Origin: NCEH01 sp043195195
Lineage (GTDB): Bacteria > Pseudomonadota > Alphaproteobacteria > Rhizobiales > Xanthobacteraceae
Assembly: GCF_043195195.1 (NCBI RefSeq)
Contig: NZ_JBAFWT010000014.1
Span: forward strand, 1-64,000
DNA: 64,000 nt
Direction: 5' to 3'
The notes beneath the pieces were generated by a model, which was given only the letters and a program-made list of their open reading frames with translations, searched no databases and was not told the origin of the DNA. A program made the position numbers and the translations under genes. Position 1 is the stretch's first letter; every line of letters begins with the position of its first letter. This document shows, one piece after another, positions 53,173 to 60,585 of this stretch.

Positions 53173-53955
53173 ATGACCGCCGTCGCCCTTGATGCGTTCG
53201 TTCATCAACTCGCCACGGAGTCGGGGCGGGCCATCCTGCCGTTTTTCCGCACCGCCATCGGCGTCGAGGACAAGAGCGGCGGCCAGGCCTTTGATCCGGT
53301 CACCGAAGCGGACCGCGCCGCCGAGCAGGTGATGCGCCGCCTCATCAACCAGCATTTCCCGGCCCACGGAATCATCGGCGAGGAATTCGCCAACGAACGC
53401 ACGGACGCCTGTTATGTCTGGGCGCTCGATCCCATTGACGGCACCAAGTCCTTCATCTCCGGTCTGCCGGCCTGGGGCACCCTCATCGGCCTGCTGAAGA
53501 ACGGCGCGCCGGTCTATGGGATGATGCATCAGCCGTTCATCCAGGAACGCTTCTTCGGCGATGGCGCCTCGGCCCATTATCAGGGGCCCGCCGGAGCGCG
53601 CGTGCTCACGGCCCGCGACTGCAAGCGGCTGGAGGATGCGGTGCTTTTCACGACCAGCCCGCGCCTGATGAATGCCGATGACCGCGCCGCCTTCGAGCTG
53701 GTGGAAGCCCGGGTGCGGCTCTCCCGCTATGGCGGGGATTGCTATGCCTATTGCATGGTCGCGGCGGGCCTTGTGGATCTCGTCATCGAGACCGGCCTCC
53801 AGGATCATGACGTGATCGCGCTCATTCCCATCATCGAGGGCGCGGGCGGCATCGTCACCAATTGGGAAGGTGGCTCGCCGGCAGCCGGGGGCCGCGTGGT
53901 CGCCGCGGGCAGTGCTGCCGTGCACGCTCAAGCCCTGGCGGTCCTGAACGGATAG
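53173..53955 (+). CDS. hisN: Inositol monophosphatase-family enzyme, HisN-type histidinol-phosphatase
   Basis: The 260-residue protein has the metal-binding set of the family: FDPVTEADRAAE, GEEF (Glu70) and WALDPIDGTKSFISG (Asp86, Asp89), and the late GLQDHDVIALIPIIEGAGG. The TKSFISG and LQDHD forms point to HisN (histidinol-phosphate phosphatase) over SuhB. The substrate assignment is probable, not certain. ATG 53173 is preceded by GGAGAG. The suhB-type small RNAs upstream are on the other strand. Confidence 0.85.
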   Translation: MTAVALDAFVHQLATESGRAILPFFRTAIGVEDKSGGQAFDPVTEADRAAEQVMRRLINQHFPAHGIIGEEFANERTDACYVWALDPIDGTKSFISGLPAWGTLIGLLKNGAPVYGMMHQPFIQERFFGDGASAHYQGPAGARVLTARDCKRLEDAVLFTTSPRLMNADDRAAFELVEARVRLSRYGGDCYAYCMVAAGLVDLVIETGLQDHDVIALIPIIEGAGGIVTNWEGGSPAAGGRVVAAGSAAVHAQALAVLNG

Positions 53956-53964
53956 GCGCGCTCC

Positions 53965-54915
53965 TCAATAGGACGCCGTGCCCGGAATAAAGGCATCGAA
54001 GGCGGCCCAGAACTGCGCGCGGAAGATATCGCGCTCCATCAGGATTTCGTGCCGGCTGGCCGGCACGACGACTTGGGCTCCGGCGATCAGCCGCGCGGCC
54101 ATGTGCTCGATTGCGGCACTGGACACGACCGTGTCCGCCCCGGCCGCCACCATCAGGAGCGGCTGGCGAATGAGGCGCACCGTCTCTGGCGCCATGAGAT
54201 GCTGCATGCAGGCGAAGGCAGCGTTCACCCAGCCGATGGTGGGTCCCCCGAGGCCGAGCTCAGGGTGCGCGTCCACAATCTGTGCCGTGCGGGCGTAGCG
54301 CGCCGGATCGGAGGTGACGGGATTGCCGTCAAATGCCCGCGCGGAGGCCGCCTTGCTGCTGCCGCCGGGCACGAAAGCCCCGCCGAAGCCGAGGTTGGCC
54401 AGGATTTTTGCTGTCGGGTACAGAACCGGGGCAAAGCGCGACACTTGCAGGTCCACCATCGGTGCGGTCAGCACCGCGCGGTCAAACCAGCGGTGGCCGG
54501 CGAGGACCGTCTCCAGAAAGATCGCGCCGCCCATGGAGTGCGCCAAGGCGAAGTGAGGGGCCGGACAATCGGGCAGCAGCACTTCGCGGGCGAACACCGC
54601 CAGGTCGCGCTGGTAATCGGCAAAGCTTGCCACATGACCCTTGCGGGGATTGCGCAGCAGCCGCTCGGAGCCACCCTGTCCGCGCCAGTCGAGGATCGCC
54701 ACGGCGAAGCCGCGGGCCCGCAATTCGCGCACCACTTCGAAATATTTCTCGATGAACTCGGTGCGCCCGGACAGCAGGGTCACCGTCCCCCGCCGCTGCG
54801 TGCCCTCAAGGGCCGGCCAGCGGGCGAAGCGGATGCGAATCGCGTCATCGGTTGTGAGATGCCCGCTTACGGCGCCTTCGGGAACCGGGTTCGAAGCTAT
54901 GGCGAAAAGGGTCAT
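53965..54915 (-). CDS. Alpha/beta hydrolase, lysophospholipase L2-like
   Basis: The 316-residue protein has VTLLSGRTEFIEKYFEVVRE, LDWRGQGGSERLL, the nucleophile elbow LAHSMGGAIFLE and a C-terminal PASRHEILMERD with the catalytic histidine. This is the PldB/monoacylglycerol-lipase-like group acting on lysophospholipids or monoglycerides. It has no signal peptide. It is convergent with hisN, 9 bp apart. Confidence 0.9.
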   Translation of the reverse strand: MTLFAIASNPVPEGAVSGHLTTDDAIRIRFARWPALEGTQRRGTVTLLSGRTEFIEKYFEVVRELRARGFAVAILDWRGQGGSERLLRNPRKGHVASFADYQRDLAVFAREVLLPDCPAPHFALAHSMGGAIFLETVLAGHRWFDRAVLTAPMVDLQVSRFAPVLYPTAKILANLGFGGAFVPGGSSKAASARAFDGNPVTSDPARYARTAQIVDAHPELGLGGPTIGWVNAAFACMQHLMAPETVRLIRQPLLMVAAGADTVVSSAAIEHMAARLIAGAQVVVPASRHEILMERDIFRAQFWAAFDAFIPGTASY

Positions 54916-55044
54916 GACGCGCGCCGGCCCGAGAAATGTTCATGAGTTTTGCGCCGCGAATCGGCGGGCCATCTGGGGAGGGCGGTCGCAAATGCCGGGC
55001 GCCCGTGTGCGATACACGCTCCCTGCGACGGCGACAACGCGCGC

Positions 55045-55422
55045 TTAATAGCGCTTGTCGCCGAAGCCGATGACAGCCACGCCGCTGATGTCTCCGGTCG
55101 CCGCGTCCACCACAAGACGAACGCGTTCCCGTCGCGGCCCGGTCGCCTCGCAGATGATGCTGCCGCCCTTCCGTTGAACGCCGGAAAAATGGGAAAAGCC
55201 GCGCGCGCGAAGCTGGTCCAGGATGGCGTCCACATTCGCCGGTGCGCGGTGCTGTGGTGCGGGTGCAAGGTATGGCGCATAAGCGGGCGCGCTCGTCGCG
55301 CTTACAGCGGATCCTTCACGGAAGGGGGCGCCCAAGGTTAAGCCCACCACTTGAGCGTGGCCGCTCGTGAGGACGCCGCTCACGAGCAGGGCGGCAAAGG
55401 CGACGGCAAAAGGCAACCACAT
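55045..55422 (-). CDS. Small secreted PepSY-like protein
   Basis: The 125-residue product has a signal peptide (MWLPFAVAFAALLVSGVLTS, cleavage near GHA-Q) and a C-terminal domain (VDAILDQLRARGFSHFSGVQ, RLVVDAATGDISGVAV) resembling PepSY-like domains of alphaproteobacterial periplasmic proteins. The function is unknown. ATG 55422 follows CAGGAGA; a longer frame up to 55482 lacks a signal start. Confidence 0.75.
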   Translation of the reverse strand: MWLPFAVAFAALLVSGVLTSGHAQVVGLTLGAPFREGSAVSATSAPAYAPYLAPAPQHRAPANVDAILDQLRARGFSHFSGVQRKGGSIICEATGPRRERVRLVVDAATGDISGVAVIGFGDKRY

Positions 55423-55556
55423 CCGCAAATCTCCTGGCGAGAGTGCGTGATTTTGGGTCGGCGCCCCATTCCGACTGCTCATTGTAGATCAAATGGGGTG
55501 AACAGCCGCCGACAATTTCGTTCAGCCGATGTTCATCGCCACGTAACGCCGGGCCC

Positions 55557-55585
55557 CTTGACGGAAAAAATTGCCGTTCCCACAT
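55557..55585 (+). promoter_or_regulatory. Candidate RpoH promoter of the Hsp20 gene
   Basis: CTTGAC (55557-55562) and CCACAT (55580-55585) at 17-bp spacing fit the alphaproteobacterial heat-shock sigma pattern, 86 bp before the Hsp20 start. Confidence 0.6.
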
Positions 55586-55670
55586 CGATGGCAGCGCCGG
55601 TCATGTTGACGGCGCGTTGGCCGGGCCCGGCTTCGGCGGGCCCTTGCATGTCGCTTGAGGAGGATATGCC

Positions 55671-56138
55671 ATGCGTCTTGATCTTGCTCCACTCTACCGC
55701 AACACCGTTGGCTTCGACCGGGTGTTTTCCCTACTCGATTCCGTCGGCGGGGTTGAGGCAGCTCCCACCTATCCGCCCTATAATATCGAGCGGACCGGTG
55801 AAAACGACTATCGAATCACGGTGGCGGTGGCGGGTTTCACCCCGGCCGAGCTGGCCATTGAGGTGAACGAGAACGTCCTTTCCCTGCGTGGTGAGAAAGC
55901 CGCGGAACGCCCTTCGGAGAATGCGCAGATCCTGTATCGCGGGATCGCCGCGCGTGCCTTCGAACGCAGGTTCCAGTTGGCCGAGCATGTGGAGGTAAAG
56001 GGCGCGAGCTTGGAGAACGGGCTGCTGCACGTCGAGCTGGTGCGCAACATTCCCGAGGCGAAGAAGCCGCGGACCATTGCGATCAGCTCCGGCGCCGCGG
56101 CCAATGCCGCTCAGGCCATCGAGGCGAAGGCGGCCTGA
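55671..56138 (+). CDS. Small heat-shock protein, Hsp20/IbpA type
   Basis: The 155-residue alpha-crystallin protein holds unfolded proteins for the DnaK system. Its N-terminus (RLDLAPLYRNTVGFDRVFSL) and core (GENDYRITVAVAGFTPAELA, then RGIAARAFERRFQLAEHVEV and ENGLLHVELVRNIPEAKKP) match rhizobial HspA/IbpA. ATG 55671 follows GAGGAGG. A probable RpoH promoter lies upstream and a hairpin terminator downstream. No ROSE-type thermosensor is obvious in the leader, though the region was only inspected by eye. Confidence 0.94.
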   Translation: MRLDLAPLYRNTVGFDRVFSLLDSVGGVEAAPTYPPYNIERTGENDYRITVAVAGFTPAELAIEVNENVLSLRGEKAAERPSENAQILYRGIAARAFERRFQLAEHVEVKGASLENGLLHVELVRNIPEAKKPRTIAISSGAAANAAQAIEAKAA

Positions 56139-56181
56139 CGATAAGGGTTCGGTTGGCGCTCCGGCAGTGCCGGACGCTCGG

Positions 56182-56210
56182 CGGCGCATCCGCGAGGGTG
56201 CGCCGTTTCA
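56182..56210 (+). terminator. Terminator after the Hsp20 gene
   Basis: CGGCGCATCC and GGGTGCGCCG pair (one G-T wobble) around a GCGA loop, followed by TTTCATG. Confidence 0.65.
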
Positions 56211-56225
56211 TGTGATGTCGTCCGC

Positions 56226-57425
56226 TCAGGGGGCCGATGCGGGCGTCGACGCGGGGCGATCGGCCGAAGTGGCTGACGGAGCGACCGTGGGCGGCCAGGA
56301 ATAATCGTCGGCCCGTCCGGGTACAACCGGCGCCGGGCTTCCTTCCAGAAGCGCCCGTGCGGAATCGTTCGGCTGCAGTTTCACAGGGGTTGCGACCGGG
56401 TTTGTGGGCTGGGGGCCGCCGGCCAACGTGCTGGCACCGCGCGCGATATCATTAAGTGAAAGCGGCGCCTTCGTGCCGTCGCGTTCGTCCGGCGGGAGTT
56501 CCTCTGGCCGGGGCGCTTCGGAGAGGAAGCGCGTGAGATCCTTCTGGGTGAAAAAGGCAAGCTTGCGCGCGCCCGCTCGCGTGAACCGCACGCCGTCGTT
56601 GAACCGCAGGCGTCGGCGCTGCCCGTCCACCGCTGCGCCCGAGGCGGCATATTTTCCGTCTTCGTCCACGAAGCCGTCCCACACCGGGGCAAACACGATG
56701 CCCGCCCGCAGGGCCTGGGCGCGCAGCACGTCGTTCAGCCGCTCGTAATCGGCCGACAGAGCCGCATTCTGCACCGGTGCGATGCCAACCAGGATGATGT
56801 TACCGGTGCGCGCGCGCAGGGCGGCGATCACGTCGGCGACCCGTTTGGCGTAAAGCTCCTGCCAGCGGTCGGTCAGAGGCTCCAGCTTGGTCTCACCCTC
56901 GCTGATGGGTTGCAGGTCGTTGGAGCCGAGGGCGATCACGACGCCGTTGGGGCTGGCCGCTCCGATGGCGTCTGGACCCTTCGTCAGCCAGTCGGTCCCG
57001 CCTGGGGTGGTCGGGGCCAGGAAGCCGCTGTCGTCGTCGGTGATGCCGATGACGGCGGGGCTGTTGCGCTCGGGCACGTAGGTATCGGCGAGGCCCTGTG
57101 CGAGCTGGGCGGCGAGGCGATCGCCCAGCACCAGGACGAATTTGGTGGCGGGCTGCTTCTTGCCCTCTACCGCATCGGCGCGCGAGGCATGGACGACGCC
57201 CTCCGGTTCCGGAGGGGCCACGCGCTTGGGCGCGGGCGGTTGCACCGGGACGGTCTGGCGCGGCGGTGCGAACCAGCCGCCGAACAGATTGAACGGCTGC
57301 GAACCACCGCCTCCGGCGCCCGGAATGGCACCCGGCGGACGCAGATCCTGCGCGGCGGCGAGGGTGGGTAGGCCCAGCAGCAGCAGGCAGAGCAGGGGCG
57401 CGAAGAGCGGCCGTGAACGTGTCAT
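56226..57425 (-). CDS. DUF459 SGNH-fold secreted protein lacking the usual catalytic residues
   Basis: The 399-residue protein has a signal peptide (FAPLLCLLLLGLPTLAAAQ), a Pro-rich linker (about 28-90), an SGNH/DUF459 domain and a disordered Pro/Thr/Ala-rich tail. The block I motif reads VLGDRLAAQLAQGL instead of GDSL, with Arg103 at the nucleophile serine position, and the block V motif reads DGVRFTRAGARKLAF, with Arg in place of the catalytic His. Block III LGSNDL is kept. It may be a binding or structural protein in the envelope. ATG 57425 has a weak ribosome binding site. Confidence 0.82.
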   Translation of the reverse strand: MTRSRPLFAPLLCLLLLGLPTLAAAQDLRPPGAIPGAGGGGSQPFNLFGGWFAPPRQTVPVQPPAPKRVAPPEPEGVVHASRADAVEGKKQPATKFVLVLGDRLAAQLAQGLADTYVPERNSPAVIGITDDDSGFLAPTTPGGTDWLTKGPDAIGAASPNGVVIALGSNDLQPISEGETKLEPLTDRWQELYAKRVADVIAALRARTGNIILVGIAPVQNAALSADYERLNDVLRAQALRAGIVFAPVWDGFVDEDGKYAASGAAVDGQRRRLRFNDGVRFTRAGARKLAFFTQKDLTRFLSEAPRPEELPPDERDGTKAPLSLNDIARGASTLAGGPQPTNPVATPVKLQPNDSARALLEGSPAPVVPGRADDYSWPPTVAPSATSADRPASTPASAP

Positions 57426-57502
57426 GCGCCAGCATTGACCCAGGAGGGCGGCTGTTTCAAGACCATGGGTCATGTCTACCGTCGAACACGGCCGCCAAGC
57501 AA

Positions 57503-57530
57503 AACGGCCGCCCCGTTCGGGGCGGCCGTT
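57503..57530 (-). terminator. Terminator of the atp operon
   Basis: AACGGCCGCCCC and GGGGCGGCCGTT form a 12-bp perfect stem with a 4-base loop; on the minus strand it is followed by TTGC after the AACGG arm, giving TTTT in total. It lies 25 bp after the atpF stop. Confidence 0.85.
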
Positions 57531-57555
57531 CGCATCGGCTGTCGGTGCCGAAAGA

Positions 57556-58047
57556 TCAGTTCAACTTGGCTTTTACATCGGCAATGGCGCCGCCGATCAG
57601 GCGCTCGGCCAAATTCCCGGTGACGCTGCCGGTGAGCAGGTGCTCGGCGGCCTTGACCGCGGCATCGGCCGCGAAAGCCTTGACGTCGGCGACCGCCTGG
57701 CTCTCCGCCTGTGCGATCTTCTCTTCCGCCATGCGGGTGCGGCGGGCGATGAAATCTTCCAGCTTCGCCTTGGTCTCGGCGGCGAGGCGCTCGGCTTCGG
57801 CCTTGGCGGCGGTGACGATGGATTCGGCTTCCGCTTCCGCCTCACGCTGCTTGCGCTTGTACTCCGCCACCAGCTTCTGGGCTTCTTCCTTCAGCCGCCG
57901 GGCTTCATCCAGTTCCGCGGCGATGCGGGCGCCACGGCTGTCGAGGGCGCCGGCGATGGTGCGGTGGACACCGGCGTAAAGCAGGATCGCCACGAAAACG
58001 ACGAAGGCAATGGCGACCCAAAGCTCCGCGAGTTGCATCTCGTTCAT
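57556..58047 (-). CDS. atpF: F0F1 ATP synthase subunit b
   Basis: The 163-residue subunit has one N-terminal membrane helix (LWVAIAFVVFVAILLYAGVH) and a long, highly charged helical stalk (RRLKEEAQKLVAEYKRKQRE and following). It forms the peripheral stalk with b'. It is the last gene of the operon. Start at 58047. Confidence 0.95.
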   Translation of the reverse strand: MNEMQLAELWVAIAFVVFVAILLYAGVHRTIAGALDSRGARIAAELDEARRLKEEAQKLVAEYKRKQREAEAEAESIVTAAKAEAERLAAETKAKLEDFIARRTRMAEEKIAQAESQAVADVKAFAADAAVKAAEHLLTGSVTGNLAERLIGGAIADVKAKLN

Positions 58048-58132
58048 GGCAGTCCTCGATCGCCCGTCTTCTCGATGAAATCCCCGTTGCGGCGCGCGGC
58101 CTTGGCGGGGGATTGATGCTGCTATCCCAGTG

Positions 58133-58837
58133 TCAGGCGGCGGCCTTGCGGCTGAGCACCTGATCCACCGCGCTCTCGGTGTCCTGCTGGCCCGGCGTGG
58201 TGCCGACCAGCGTGGTCACGATGGTCTGTGCCGCATCGACCGCAATGCCGCGGACGTGGGACAGGGCACCGGACTTGGTCGCGGAGATGCGGGTCTCTGC
58301 CTCGTCGAGCTTCACCGAAAGGGCTGCTTCCAGGCTCTTGCGGTTGGTCTCGGTCTCGGCGTTCAGGCGGTTGCGGGCTTCGCCAGCGATGGCGTTCGCC
58401 TTGCCGCGCGCTTCCGTGAGCGCCTTCTCATAGGCGATCTGCGCCGCTTCGCTCTCCGCGCGGCGCTGGGAGGCCTCGGCGAGATCGCGGGCGATCCGAT
58501 CGTGGCGTTCTTCCAGAATCCGGCCGATCCGGGGCAATGTGACCCGGCTCATGAGGAAATAGAGCGCGCCGAAGCTCACCGCCAGCCAGATCAGCTGCGA
58601 GCCGAAGGTGGCGGGATTGAAGGGCGGGAACCCACCCTTGTGCTCGCCGCCGTGCGCCGCTTCGCTGACCGCTTCGGCCACATGGGCGCCGGTTGAGGCG
58701 CCATGATCCTGCTGCGCGACAACAGCTCCGGCCGGGCCGGACGAAGGTTTAGCGCTGTCCGATGCCACCGCCGGAGCAGCCGCAAGGGCTAGTCCCATCA
58801 GCGCGGCTGCAACCGTCAGCTTCCATGTCTTGGTCAT
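58133..58837 (-). CDS. atpF': F0F1 ATP synthase subunit b' with N-terminal extension
   Basis: The 234-residue protein has a membrane helix (FGSQLIWLAVSFGALYFLMS) at about residues 80-100 and a charged stalk like subunit b. The first about 75 residues form a signal-like helix ending AVASDSA followed by an Ala/Pro/His-rich segment (MTKTWKLTVAAALMGLALAA at the start). Many b' subunits are about 160-190 residues, so the extension is notable. The second b-type subunit is typical of alphaproteobacteria and phototrophs. Start ATG 58837. Confidence 0.93.
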   Translation of the reverse strand: MTKTWKLTVAAALMGLALAAAPAVASDSAKPSSGPAGAVVAQQDHGASTGAHVAEAVSEAAHGGEHKGGFPPFNPATFGSQLIWLAVSFGALYFLMSRVTLPRIGRILEERHDRIARDLAEASQRRAESEAAQIAYEKALTEARGKANAIAGEARNRLNAETETNRKSLEAALSVKLDEAETRISATKSGALSHVRGIAVDAAQTIVTTLVGTTPGQQDTESAVDQVLSRKAAA

Positions 58838-58908
58838 GGCTCGCCCGCCCGTTTCTTGTCCATCAGGCTCCGGGCGAAGGCCCGAAGCCGCCTGTCTTTT
58901 GCAGCCGA

Positions 58909-59136
58909 TCAGGCGACGAAGAGCAGAACCAGCGCGACGACCAGCGAGAAGATGCCGAGACCTTCCGCGAGCGCGGCGCCGATAAAGGCGCGGGCAAACT
59001 GGCCGTCGGCGGCCGAGGGGTTGCGCAGGGCGCCGGAGAGGAAGTTTCCGAAAATGTTACCGACGCCAATGCCGGCCAGGCCCATGCCCAGGCAGGCGAT
59101 ACCGGCGCCCAGGAACTTTGCAGCATCCGCTTCCAT
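58909..59136 (-). CDS. atpE: F0F1 ATP synthase subunit c
   Basis: The 75-residue proteolipid has two membrane helices with the polar loop RNPSAADGQ and the proton-carrying Glu58 (AALAEGLGIFS). It forms the rotating c-ring. ATG 59136 follows AAGGAG. The glutamate, not a sodium-type ligand set, suggests proton coupling. Confidence 0.97.
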   Translation of the reverse strand: MEADAAKFLGAGIACLGMGLAGIGVGNIFGNFLSGALRNPSAADGQFARAFIGAALAEGLGIFSLVVALVLLFVA

Positions 59137-59196
59137 TGTTCTGCTCCTTGAAAAACACGCTTGAGTGGTATTGAGGCGAGGATGGCGGCCCGGCGA

Positions 59197-59949
59197 TCAG
59201 TGCCCGGGATGGACCGCATCGTTGAGATAGATCGAGGTGAGAACCGCAAACACATAGGCCTGCAGCACCGCGACCAGAAGCTCGAGCGCGGTCAGTGCCA
59301 CGATCATGAAGAAGGGCAGCGTCGCGCCGAACATGCCGGCGATGCCCGCTGAACTGAGGCCGACGACGAAGAAGGCGAACACCTTCAGCGCGATATGGCC
59401 GGCCAGCATGTTGGCGAACAGACGCAGCGATAGGCTGATGGGGCGCGAGAGGAAGGACACCACCTCGATCAGCACCACGAAGGGCAGCAGGAAGCTGGGC
59501 ACGCCCGACGGCACGAACAGGTGCAGGAAGTGTGTGCCGTGGCGCCAGAAGCCGTAGACCACCACGGTGCCGATGACCAGCAGCGCCAGGGCGGCGGTGA
59601 CGATGATGTGGGCGGTGATGGTGAAGGTGTAGGGCACGAGGCCGATCACGTTCGCCACGAACACGAACATGAACAGCGAGAACACGAGCGGGAAGAACAC
59701 CATGCCTTCGTTGCCGGCGGAGTCTCGAACCATCTTGGCGATGAATTCGTAGGACATTTCCGCCACCGACTGCATGCGGCCCGGCACCAGGGTGCGGCCG
59801 CGCGTCGCGAAAGTGAGGAACAGGAAGATCGCCCCGACGATCCCGATCATGAAAACGGAGGCGTTGGTGAAGGAGAACGAGACGCCGCTGACCCTCAGCA
59901 GGTCCGCGTAACGTTGCACTTCAAACTGGTGGATCGGATCAATGTTCAT
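59197..59949 (-). CDS. atpB: F0F1 ATP synthase subunit a
   Basis: The 250-residue membrane protein has the essential arginine in SLSLRLFANMLAGH and five to six helices, with the C-terminal ELLVAVLQAYVFAVLTSIYL. It forms the proton half-channels beside the c-ring. ATG 59949 starts the family N-terminus MNIDPIHQFEVQR; the longer frame upstream is not homologous. Confidence 0.97.
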   Translation of the reverse strand: MNIDPIHQFEVQRYADLLRVSGVSFSFTNASVFMIGIVGAIFLFLTFATRGRTLVPGRMQSVAEMSYEFIAKMVRDSAGNEGMVFFPLVFSLFMFVFVANVIGLVPYTFTITAHIIVTAALALLVIGTVVVYGFWRHGTHFLHLFVPSGVPSFLLPFVVLIEVVSFLSRPISLSLRLFANMLAGHIALKVFAFFVVGLSSAGIAGMFGATLPFFMIVALTALELLVAVLQAYVFAVLTSIYLNDAVHPGH

Positions 59950-60034
59950 CCGACTCGCCTCTGTCTCAAGCGGCTCGCGAGAGCCGTGCCAAACGAACGG
60001 CTTGCGCCGCGAAAAACGATGCGACCCCTCGGGC

Positions 60035-60421
60035 TTACGCCTTTGGGCCGCTTTTCTTTCCGGTCTCGCCCGCCGCACGCAGCATGTTCATCACGCCTGC
60101 GCCGAACCCGACCAAAGTGAAAACGATCATCCCCCAGGGCGCGACGTCGAAGACGTTGTCGATGCCCCAGCCGATGAGTGCCCCCACCAGGACCCCGGCA
60201 ACGAATTCCGATCCCAGACGGAAGGCCATGGCCATTCCAGAGGATGTGGACGTATCGTTGCGAGGACCCGCCGGCTGCGATTGGTCTTTCGGCCGAGCCT
60301 TGTCAAGCGCGGCATTGAGCCGCTGAAGGCGGTCCGAGAGAGCGGAATCCGCTCCTTCATTCGCCTGCTTTCCAGGTCGCCCGTCAGGTGTCCGATGATC
60401 GGAGCCCGAACCGTCCGGCAT
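60035..60421 (-). CDS. atpI: AtpI/AtpZ-like ATP synthase assembly protein
   Basis: The 128-residue protein has a charged, probably disordered N-terminal half and two membrane helices with GSEFVAGVLVGALIGWGIDN and PWGMIVFTLVGFGAGVMNML. It is the first gene of the F0 operon and helps assemble the c-ring in related bacteria. ATG 60421 is chosen for the family-like start MPDGS; the frame extends further up to 60499. The promoter lies at 60484-60512. Confidence 0.9.
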   Translation of the reverse strand: MPDGSGSDHRTPDGRPGKQANEGADSALSDRLQRLNAALDKARPKDQSQPAGPRNDTSTSSGMAMAFRLGSEFVAGVLVGALIGWGIDNVFDVAPWGMIVFTLVGFGAGVMNMLRAAGETGKKSGPKA

Positions 60422-60483
60422 GCTGAAAACTCCGGCTTCGAAGGAAGAAGGATCGAACGATCTCAGCTCCGAAACCGCGCGGC

Positions 60484-60512
60484 ACCATAGTTGCGCCAAA
60501 ATGGGGTGTCAA
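60484..60512 (-). promoter_or_regulatory. Promoter of the atp operon
   Basis: TTGACA (60512-60507) and TATGGT (60489-60484) are separated by 17 bp on the minus strand, close to the sigma-70 consensus, giving a start near 60477 and a leader of about 56 bases before atpI. Confidence 0.7.
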
Positions 60513-60585
60513 GGCGCTGCTGCAGATGCATAAGTGTTTGAGTTTTATGACGAAAAATCGTTGTGCGACATCGTGGCCGGGGCGT

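Noticed and set aside
55478..55500. FNR-like half site CATTTGATCTACAATGA upstream of the Hsp20 gene
   Set aside because: Only the TTGAT half is good; the second half is AATGA and not ATCAA, unlike the perfect box at 35714.
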